64,000 nucleotides of DNA. Source: Veronia nyctiphanis (lineage in GTDB: Bacteria > Pseudomonadota > Gammaproteobacteria > Enterobacterales > Vibrionaceae). Location: positions 1-64,000 of the forward strand of contig NZ_PEIB01000007.1 of assembly GCF_004116385.1 (NCBI RefSeq), written 5' to 3'. Below the pieces are notes generated by a model. The model saw only the letters and a program-made list of their open reading frames with translations, was not told the DNA's origin and did no database searches. The position numbers were made by a program, and so were the translations under genes. This document shows positions 57,844 through 64,000 of the stretch, in pieces. Each line of letters begins with the position of its first letter. The stretch's first letter is position 1.

Positions 57844-58862
57844 CAGAAATAAAGAAAGCTATCGTCTTTGACGATCCTCAGTCACCAGATGAGAATGCCA
57901 ACCCAGAGTTAACGGCGCAAATGCAGTTTGCAGAAAGCACAAGCTTTACGGCACCTGCGACAACTGATGAACAGTCACTGGACAGAGACGTTGAAAATGC
58001 ATTTGTACCTGCCAAAAAGAGACGTTGGGGACTGATAAGCTTATTGGTCGCGGGTGTTGGTTTAGTTGGATGGCAAACTGTTGATCATGTTTTTTCAGCG
58101 TGGCAAAGCGGTGACTGGCTCTCTCTCGGTTGGAGTGGGTTTATTGCAGGTATTGCTGCCATGGGGGCTGGTGCTCTGGGCCGAGAATGGTTTGCATTAA
58201 GAAAGCTAAGACAGCGCCAAGATGTTCGAGAAACGGTGCAGGGCATAATTGATGTCGACGGCATAGGCAAAGCTAAGCCCCTCTGTCAGGAGCTTGCATC
58301 GTCAAGCAAAAGTTTGCTTACGCCGGGTTACGATAAGTGGAACAATGCACTGGCAGAAACACATAACGATAAAGAAGTGTTTGAACTTTATGACCATATG
58401 GTGCTGGCAGAGCAAGACAAACTTGCCAAGCAAGCTGTTACTCGATATGCGAGTGAAGCTGCCGTGATGGTCGCTGTGAGTCCCCTTGCTCTCGCTGATA
58501 TGTTACTGGTTGCTTGGCGAAATTTTAAATTGTTGGAGTCAATTGCCAATATCTATGGGATTCAGCTTGGTTATTGGTCTCGTATCCGTTTGTTGAAACT
58601 GGTGCTGGCCAATATGGCTGCAGCGGGTGCATCTGAGGCGATTACTGATGTAGGAGTTGATCTGCTTTCAGTTGATTTAGCGGGTAAAGTTGCCACTCGC
58701 GCGGCGCAAGGCTTGGGGGTTGGCTTACTGACAGCAAGACTTGGATATAAAGCCATGTCATTAATGCGTCCACTTCCTTGGTTGGGTGAAGAACCCCCCA
58801 AGCTTTCTCAACTTCGCAAGCAACTTATCACGCGCTTGGTACCTGGACAAAACAAATCCTAA
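57840..58862 (+). CDS. ycjF: YcjF family inner membrane protein (TIGR01620 type)
   Basis: 340 residues. Acidic cytoplasmic N-terminus (1-65), two membrane helices (about 66-82 and 98-115, SWSGFIAGIAAMGAGALGREW), then a DUF697-type helical domain with VAVSPLALADMLLVAWRNFKL near residue 212. Usually co-transcribed with ycjX; the start overlaps the restored ycjX stop (ATGA). Confidence 0.94.
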   Translation: MTEIKKAIVFDDPQSPDENANPELTAQMQFAESTSFTAPATTDEQSLDRDVENAFVPAKKRRWGLISLLVAGVGLVGWQTVDHVFSAWQSGDWLSLGWSGFIAGIAAMGAGALGREWFALRKLRQRQDVRETVQGIIDVDGIGKAKPLCQELASSSKSLLTPGYDKWNNALAETHNDKEVFELYDHMVLAEQDKLAKQAVTRYASEAAVMVAVSPLALADMLLVAWRNFKLLESIANIYGIQLGYWSRIRLLKLVLANMAAAGASEAITDVGVDLLSVDLAGKVATRAAQGLGVGLLTARLGYKAMSLMRPLPWLGEEPPKLSQLRKQLITRLVPGQNKS

Positions 58863-59168
58863 TACGTAGCTGAACCGAATTACTTAAGTTGGGCAGCATC
58901 AATGGCTGCCCGTATCTCTCCAAAACGAACCTGTCTCATATTTGGTTATATTTTCACTTTGGTTGGTCATGAAAAAAGCGAATCGCATGGAATCGCACCA
59001 ACTGGATAATGTGGATAGCAGTTTTTCCTTCTGTTGCTTGACTCTCCCTCTTTCACGGAGCAAACTTCTTCGTGCTGTCAGGAATAGTTGACACTTTTTC
59101 ACAGAATAAATTGTGCGACTTTCGGCGTTTAGCCTTTTTGCTTAATTAATCAGTAACAGGACATCAAA
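58863..59168. other. ycjF-tyrR intergenic region
   Basis: 306 bp without a gene. A hairpin GGGCAGC (58891-58897) / GCTGCCC (58905-58911) may end ycjF but lacks a T tract. TTGACA at 59088-59093 could be the -35 of tyrR, though no good -10 lies at the right distance. No clear TyrR box was found. Confidence 0.45.
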
Positions 59169-60707
59169 GTGCGATTAAAGGTCTCATGTGAAGATCGTCT
59201 CGGTATGACCCGAGAGCTGCTTGATATTCTCACCCGGCGCAGTATTGATCTGCGGGGTATCGAAATCGACCAAACCGGTATTATCTATCTAAACTGTCCA
59301 GAAATTGAGTTCGATGAATTTCGTCAACTGATGTCAGAGATCCGCCTGATTCAAGGTGTTACCGATGTCAGAAAAATCCAATTTTTACCGGCAGAGCGTG
59401 AACATCGTGAGTTACGTGCACTGCTCGAAACACTGAGTGATCCAGTCTTCTCCTTAAACCTCAGTGGCACCATCGATATGGCTAACATGGCTGCTTCTCG
59501 GCTACTCGGCTCTGATGAGAAGGAGCTAATGGGGCAATCAGCCTCAGCTATCTTCCCTGATTTCAGTTTCAACCAATGGTTGGAAAAGGATAATGCAGAA
59601 AAGGTTTGCACACAGATTGTCATGTCTGGTCTCGACTTTTTGATGGAAGTAACGCCTGTTTATGTGTCTGAAGGCAAAGACGAACCCGTGTTGGTCAGTG
59701 TAGTGGTTCAGCTTAAACAGGTGTCAATGAACCATTTACCCACCACGCTTTACCGAACACCAGGTGAACATGGCTTTGATCATTTAGTCGGTCACTCAAC
59801 ACGATTCCGTAACCTTATTAATCAAGCCAAGAAGTTTGCGCTTCTTGACGCGCCGCTATTGATTCAGGGCGAAACAGGCACAGGCAAAGAGATGTTAGCC
59901 CGTGCGTGCCATCAACGTTCTCATCGTGCCCATGAACCCTTTATGCTTGTTAACTGCCTGTCTATGCCTGATGATGCAGCTGAAACGGAGCTTTTTGGGT
60001 GTGCGGCATCAGGGGACAGAGAAGCCAAAAAAGGGATTTTTGAACTGGGTGCAGGCGGTACGGTATTTCTCTATGAAGTGGGCGAAATGAGCGTTCACTT
60101 ACAGGTAAAACTACTGCGATTTATGCAAGACGGTAAATTCCGTCGTGTCGGTGAAGAAGAAGAACTTAGCGTTGATGTTAGGGTCATTTGTTCGACGCAG
60201 AAAAATCTGTCTGAGTTGGTATCATCTGGAAAATTCCGTGAGGATCTGTATTACCGACTTAATGTGTTGATGCTGACAGTTCCGCCTTTGCGGGAGCGTC
60301 CTTCAGACATCATTCCGCTTACAGAGCTGTTCTTGAATCAATTTGCTGCGGAGTTGGGTCAGGACAGACCGATTCTCAGCAATCAACTTGCTGACTATAT
60401 TTCACAGTATGCATGGCCAGGTAATGTACGACAGCTTCGCAACGTGCTTTTCCGCGCAATGACCCAAATGGACAGTGGCGTGCTTCGTGAAGAGGACATT
60501 CAGCTGCCAACAGTTGAAAATGCAAACTTCGTGACCGAAGAGACCTTGGATGGCTCGTTAGACGAAATCATGAAACGGTATGAGTCGGGTATTTTGTCGA
60601 ATCTATATCGTAGCTATCCGTCTACGCGTAAGCTGGCGAAACGCCTCAATGTCTCACACACAGCTGTGGCGAATAAATTGAGAGAGTACGGAATCGGAAA
60701 AAAATAA
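59169..60707 (+). CDS. tyrR: transcriptional regulator TyrR
   Basis: 512 residues, GTG start matching the conserved MRLKVSCEDRLG. An N-terminal ACT domain (1-75), a PAS domain (about 78-190), an AAA+ domain with Walker A GETGTGKE near residue 234, and a C-terminal HTH (STRKLAKRLNVSHTAVANKLREYG). Controls aromatic amino acid genes such as tyrP and aroF. It lacks the GAFTGA loop, as TyrR does. Odd: the Walker B segment reads TVFLYEVGEM with Tyr at residue 302 where the family has Asp (LLDEIGEM); the codon is TAT, one base from GAT. ATP hydrolysis may be impaired, or this is a base error. Confidence 0.95.
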   Translation: MRLKVSCEDRLGMTRELLDILTRRSIDLRGIEIDQTGIIYLNCPEIEFDEFRQLMSEIRLIQGVTDVRKIQFLPAEREHRELRALLETLSDPVFSLNLSGTIDMANMAASRLLGSDEKELMGQSASAIFPDFSFNQWLEKDNAEKVCTQIVMSGLDFLMEVTPVYVSEGKDEPVLVSVVVQLKQVSMNHLPTTLYRTPGEHGFDHLVGHSTRFRNLINQAKKFALLDAPLLIQGETGTGKEMLARACHQRSHRAHEPFMLVNCLSMPDDAAETELFGCAASGDREAKKGIFELGAGGTVFLYEVGEMSVHLQVKLLRFMQDGKFRRVGEEEELSVDVRVICSTQKNLSELVSSGKFREDLYYRLNVLMLTVPPLRERPSDIIPLTELFLNQFAAELGQDRPILSNQLADYISQYAWPGNVRQLRNVLFRAMTQMDSGVLREEDIQLPTVENANFVTEETLDGSLDEIMKRYESGILSNLYRSYPSTRKLAKRLNVSHTAVANKLREYGIGKK

Positions 60708-60721
60708 GGTCTCACAAAGTC

Positions 60722-60752
60722 GCCCTGATACCCAATGTGTCAGGGCTAATTA
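60722..60752. terminator. terminator between tyrR and ogt
   Basis: GCCCTGA (60722-60728) pairs with TCAGGGC (60740-60746), followed by TAATTACTTTT. It lies between the convergent tyrR and ogt genes. Confidence 0.6.
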
Positions 60753-61245
60753 CTTTTGACTCTTTGACCAACTAACGGCTCTTGCTTTCTTTCCAGTGTG
60801 AGTAGCTGTTCGCGAATTTCCGCTCCATAATGATAATGTACTGATTGGCCGTTATTTCCTGTGATCCTGTGACACGGAATGATCAGGGGAATGGGGTTCA
60901 CATTTGCAGCCATGGTAACGGCACATACTGCGTGCGAATTTCCTAAAAGTTTGGCAACATCGTGATAACTTCGGGTTTCACCGAACGGAATGTGATGAAT
61001 CTGATCCCACACTTTATGTTGAAAGTCAGAACCGTCAGGCGCGAGAGGAAGATCAAATTGCTGTCTCTCTCCAGAGAGATATTCAATTAATTGTTCTCGA
61101 TAGCGTGAAAGCTCATTAGGAGAATGCTCCCAGTCTAAACTTTGTTCAAAGGATGATGCACAGACAGTGTAAGCTGGCGCAAACCTGCTTCATCGGCAAG
61201 TAGGTGAATGGTTCCAATTTCTGACTTTAGCCAGTCATAAAACAT
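60746..61245 (-). CDS. ogt: methylated-DNA-[protein]-cysteine S-methyltransferase, frameshifted
   Basis: About 166 residues when joined. The N-terminal part starts at ATG 61245 (MFYDWLKSEIGTIHLLADEAGLRQL) and reaches ...HPLNK. The main part in another frame gives SLDWEHSPNELSRYREQL, FDLPLAPDGSDFQHKVWDQIHHIPFGETRSY and the active-site IPCHRI near the end. Adding one T to the TTT at 61141-61143 (+ strand) joins them. It removes alkyl groups from O6-alkylguanine onto its cysteine, a suicide repair. Odd detail: the residue usually Arg in AVxxAxxxNPxP is kept as AANVNPIP. The start lies only 25 bp from the divergent rimJ start. Confidence 0.87.
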
Positions 61246-61270
61246 AAAAATCCAACACCGGGCAGGAGGA

Positions 61271-61861
61271 ATGTTGTCTTTAAAAATTATAAACCCTATC
61301 CCTCTGGTTCGTACAGATGAGCTGAACATCGGGACAATTTCGTTGTCTGACGTCGCAGCTATTACGGCTTACTTCCAGCAAAACCGCGTATTTCTGGAGC
61401 CTTGGGAGCCGAAAAGGAACGAGTCTTTTTTTACCTATGATGGTTGGGAGCGCCGGGTAACACAGTTAGTGGAACTCGCCCACCATAAAATGTGTTACTA
61501 CTTTCTAATACGTGAAAACGGTGACCCTGATATTAAAGGGTTGATAACGTACAGTAATGTTTCCATGTACCCGTCTTTTTCTGCTGTCGTGGGTTACTCA
61601 CTTGCCGAAAATGCACAGGGCAAAGGCATCATGAAGCGGTCACTTAAAGCAACCAATGACATGATGTTTGAAAGAGTCAACTTACACCGTATCTCCGCAG
61701 CTTACATGCCGCATAATATCAAGAGTCAGGCTGTTCTGGAGTCAGCAGGTTTTGAGCGTGAGGGGCTTGCTAAAAACTATTTGATGATTAATGGCAAGTG
61801 GCAGGACCATGTGTTGATGTCTATTACCAACCCTGATTGGTATAACCCCAACATAGAGTAA
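61271..61861 (+). CDS. rimJ: ribosomal-protein-alanine N-acetyltransferase RimJ family
   Basis: 196 residues. A GNAT acetyltransferase; the acetyl-CoA site is VVGYSLAENAQGKGIMKRSLKA near residues 112-133. Strong RimJ resemblance: NRVFLEPWEPKRNESFF near residue 35, AYMPHNIKSQAVLESAGFEREG, and the end NGKWQDHVLMS. In E. coli RimJ acetylates the N-terminal Ala of ribosomal protein S5. AGGAGG lies only 2 nt before the ATG at 61271; the TTG at 61274 would have better spacing, so the exact start is uncertain. Confidence 0.9.
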   Translation: MLSLKIINPIPLVRTDELNIGTISLSDVAAITAYFQQNRVFLEPWEPKRNESFFTYDGWERRVTQLVELAHHKMCYYFLIRENGDPDIKGLITYSNVSMYPSFSAVVGYSLAENAQGKGIMKRSLKATNDMMFERVNLHRISAAYMPHNIKSQAVLESAGFEREGLAKNYLMINGKWQDHVLMSITNPDWYNPNIE

Positions 61862-61878
61862 TTTTGGCGTTAGAAAAT

Positions 61879-61908
61879 AAAAGCCGCAATTTGCGGCTTT
61901 TATTTTTA
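61879..61908. terminator. bidirectional terminator between rimJ and pykA
   Basis: AAAAGCCGCAA (61879-61889) pairs with TTGCGGCTTTT (61891-61901), with T and A tracts on both sides. Confidence 0.88.
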
Positions 61909-61921
61909 GACCCAGTTTTGA

Positions 61922-63367
61922 TTAATCAACGGTCAAAATACGCATAGTGTTAGTTGTTCCGACGCTGTCAACCATATCACCTTGAGTAAATATCACTCTG
62001 TCACCCTTATCTAACAGCCCCTGCGCCTTAAGAAGTTTCAAGGCTTTCGTGGCCACTTCTCGTCCAGCGCCTGTGTCACTTTCAAAGTGAACGGGCGTCA
62101 CGCCACGATACAAGGCGAGACGACAAAGCGTTGATTCGTGTCGAGACATCGCAATAATTGGTTTACCCGAACTGATACGTGACATCATCAATGCAGTGCG
62201 TCCTGACTCTGTGAGTGTGATCATCGCTTTGACTTCTGACATATGGTTTGCTGCATACATCGTTGCCATTGACACTGCCTCTTCAACACGATCGAATTGC
62301 TCATTGAGCCTGTGGTTAGACACATTGATCGAAGGCATTTTTTCTGCGCCTTCACACACATTGGCCATCGCCAGTATGGTCTCTATAGGATATTCCCCAG
62401 CCGCCGTTTCAGCAGAGAGCATTACCGCATCTGTTCCGTCCAACACGGCATTAGCAACATCCATGACTTCTGCCCGGGTTGGCATCGGCGCTTTTATCAT
62501 CGATTCCATCATTTGAGTTGCGGTAATTACGCAACGATTCATGGCTCGCGCGCGCCGGATGAGTTGTTTCTGAACACCAACAAGCTCCGCATCGCCAATT
62601 TCGACACCTAAGTCACCCCGGGCAACCATCACCACATCAGAATGCTCAATGATGTCATCGATGTTTTCTTCCGACGCGACTGTTTCTGCTCTTTCGACTT
62701 TGGCAACAAGCTTTGCTTTTAGGCCTGATGCCTCCGCGAGATAGCGAGCAAGCTTCATATCATCGCCATTTCTAGGGAACGAAATAGCAAGGTAATCGAC
62801 TTTCAGTTTGGCAGCAGTCAGGATATCTTCGCGGTCTTTTTCAGTGAGAGCTGGTGCTGATAAACCACCGCCTTTTTTGTTAATACCTTTGTTGTTAGAT
62901 AGGTAACCGCCAATGATGACCTTTGTGTGTATTCTGGGCCCGGATACCTTCTGCACTTCCAGTTGTACACGTCCATCATCAAGCAGTAAAACGTCCCCTT
63001 TGTTGACGTCCTGCGGGAGATCTTTGTAGTCCAGACCCACCACGTTTTTGTCACCTTCTCCGGCTTCGAGTTCGCTATCTAGAGCAAATTCATCGCCGAC
63101 CTTAAGCATCACTTTGCCGTCCTTGAAGGTGGAAACGCGAATTTTCGGGCCTTGCAGATCACCGAGGATACCTATGTGGGTACCCATCTTCACGGCGAGC
63201 TCTCTGACTTGCTCGGCTCGTTTCATGTGATCTTCTGGTGTACCGTGCGAGAAGTTCATACGAACGACATTTGCTCCGGCTTCAATCAGTTGTTCCAGCA
63301 CGCCCTCTTTGTCAGTGGCTGGGCCGAGTGTGGTGACAATTTTGGTTCTACGCATCGACTTGTTCAT
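61922..63367 (-). CDS. pykA: pyruvate kinase (PykA type)
   Basis: 481 residues, nearer E. coli PykA (480) than PykF (470) in length and sequence. Converts PEP and ADP to pyruvate and ATP. Motifs: [15 protein letters not shown] near residue 33, [13 protein letters not shown] near 68, [17 protein letters not shown] near 246, [10 protein letters not shown] near 277, and the C-terminal NTMRILTVD. It lies downstream of hexR on the same strand, the conserved hexR-pykA order; HexR is expected to repress it. Confidence 0.96.
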   Translation of the reverse strand: MNKSMRRTKIVTTLGPATDKEGVLEQLIEAGANVVRMNFSHGTPEDHMKRAEQVRELAVKMGTHIGILGDLQGPKIRVSTFKDGKVMLKVGDEFALDSELEAGEGDKNVVGLDYKDLPQDVNKGDVLLLDDGRVQLEVQKVSGPRIHTKVIIGGYLSNNKGINKKGGGLSAPALTEKDREDILTAAKLKVDYLAISFPRNGDDMKLARYLAEASGLKAKLVAKVERAETVASEENIDDIIEHSDVVMVARGDLGVEIGDAELVGVQKQLIRRARAMNRCVITATQMMESMIKAPMPTRAEVMDVANAVLDGTDAVMLSAETAAGEYPIETILAMANVCEGAEKMPSINVSNHRLNEQFDRVEEAVSMATMYAANHMSEVKAMITLTESGRTALMMSRISSGKPIIAMSRHESTLCRLALYRGVTPVHFESDTGAGREVATKALKLLKAQGLLDKGDRVIFTQGDMVDSVGTTNTMRILTVD

Positions 63368-63491
63368 TGTGTTCTCCGTTTAACGCCCACTCACAAAGGT
63401 TTAAAGTTGGTGTAAATTGGCACAAAAAGTAACGCAATATTTTGTTGTTTATAGAGAAGTGTAGCTGAGCTAGCTGTAACAGGCATGGATA

Positions 63492-63521
63492 TGCATGGCC
63501 AAAAGGAAGCATGGCCATGCA
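63492..63521 (-). other. hairpin between hexR and pykA
   Basis: TGCATGGCC (63492-63500) pairs perfectly with GGCCATGCA (63513-63521) around a 12-nt loop. There is no U tract on the minus strand, so it may be an attenuator or a binding site rather than a simple terminator. Confidence 0.5.
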
Positions 63522-63548
63522 ATAGGGTATTTTTCCGGGTGGCGAAGG

Positions 63549-64000
63549 TTAGTTCATGAATTCCTTATTAAAGCGAGAATCCTTGATCGCCTCTTTTACA
63601 CGACGTAGGTTTTCACGGAAGCCCGGACCTCTTCTCAATGTAAAGCCGGTTGCTAATACGTCGATAACCGTCATCTGTACAACACGACTGGCCATCGGCA
63701 TATAGACATCGGTATCTTCTGGCACATCGAGGTTTACCGTCAGGCTACATACCTTATCAAGAGGTGAACCTTTTTCTGTAATACCGATGACGGTAGCACC
63801 GTTATCTTTGGCGAGGTTTGCTACATCTACCAAGCTCTTGGTACGGCCAGTGTGAGATATGACAACGACTACATCGCCATCTGAGCAGTTAATGCATCCC
63901 ATACGCTGCATCACGATATCGTTGAAGCATACAATTGGGATGTTAAAGCGGAAAAATTTATTCTGGGCGTCTTGTGCCACTGAAGCGGATGCCCCAAGGC
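63549..64000 (-). CDS. hexR: HexR transcriptional regulator, 5' part outside window
   Basis: The C-terminal 150 residues of an RpiR/SIS-domain regulator; the gene continues beyond the right edge (the codon at 63978-63980 is GTG for an internal Val, not a start). SIS domain motifs: VAQDAQNKFFRFNIPIVCF, DGDVVVVISHTGRTKSLVDVA, VPEDTDVYMPMASRV, ATGFTLRRG. HexR binds KDPG and represses central carbon genes such as zwf and pykA in the absence of that ligand. Confidence 0.95.
   Translation of the reverse strand, partial: LGASASVAQDAQNKFFRFNIPIVCFNDIVMQRMGCINCSDGDVVVVISHTGRTKSLVDVANLAKDNGATVIGITEKGSPLDKVCSLTVNLDVPEDTDVYMPMASRVVQMTVIDVLATGFTLRRGPGFRENLRRVKEAIKDSRFNKEFMN

Noticed and set aside
59088..59112. 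Complete sigma-70 promoter of tyrR
   Set aside because: TTGACA is good, but the nearest TAAATT lies only 13 bp away and no acceptable -10 occurs at 16-18 bp.

Overview
The window is a chromosomal segment of a gammaproteobacterium, most likely a member of the Vibrionaceae (Photobacterium / Enterovibrio / Grimontia / Vibrio range; the genus cannot be fixed from this sequence alone). Nearly all core proteins read as close relatives of their enterobacterial and vibrio counterparts, and core gene blocks are conserved: metG/apbC/udk/dcd, nrdAB-yfaE, ubiG/gyrA/serC, aroA-cmk-rpsA-ihfB-lapAB-pyrF, sapABCDF, pspF/pspABC-ycjXF-tyrR and hexR-pykA. No rRNA, tRNA, CRISPR array, insertion sequence or integrase was seen.

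Layout. 1-2.7 kb: an AT-rich edge, a secreted leukocidin-type pore-forming toxin and an unknown helical protein. 2.9-12.5 kb: housekeeping genes (metG, apbC, udk, dcd, an AsmA-type protein, a YdjM-type membrane hydrolase, cobO, a low-molecular-weight phosphotyrosine phosphatase). 12.6-16.5 kb: a CysB-family regulator, then the main accessory patch: 155-bp AT-rich tandem repeats in front of a large unrecognised effector-like gene that is spread over three reading frames. 16.6-20.9 kb: a chemoreceptor and a sugar-type periplasmic binding protein in one operon with no permease, plus an unknown membrane-anchored coiled-coil protein. 21.3-31.5 kb: methyltransferase, TauE/SafE exporter, tyrP, a CinA-family protein, yfaE-nrdB-nrdA with likely NrdR boxes, a HAD phosphatase and ubiG. 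31.9-48.4 kb: gyrA, serC, an MBL hydrolase, an M16 protease, a BCCT transporter, then aroA to pyrF. 48.4-64 kb: sap transporter, phage-shock genes with a sigma-54 promoter, ycjXF, tyrR, ogt, rimJ, pykA and the 3' part of hexR.

Two points matter most. First, the gene at 14149-16534 looks like an undescribed secreted toxin or effector: disordered charged N-terminus, Pro/Asn/Gln-rich triplicated linker, Gly/Ala-rich membrane-like core and a distinct C-terminal domain of about 200 residues. Second, at least eleven single-base frame breaks are scattered over the window, most of them in short homopolymers, and they hit genes that should be intact (nrdA, ubiG, tyrP, pspA, ycjX, ogt). In each such case adding or removing one base restores a full-length, family-like protein. 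The simplest reading is residual sequencing or assembly error rather than gene decay, so the broken genes are listed here over their full restored span.

Functional links: TyrR, tyrP and aroA belong to aromatic amino acid metabolism; NrdAB and its ferredoxin YfaE, Dcd and Udk feed nucleotide pools; PspF/PspABC and LapAB monitor the envelope; the MCP/binding-protein pair suggests chemotaxis to a sugar-like ligand; the toxin and the effector-like protein are the accessory, host- or competitor-facing content.
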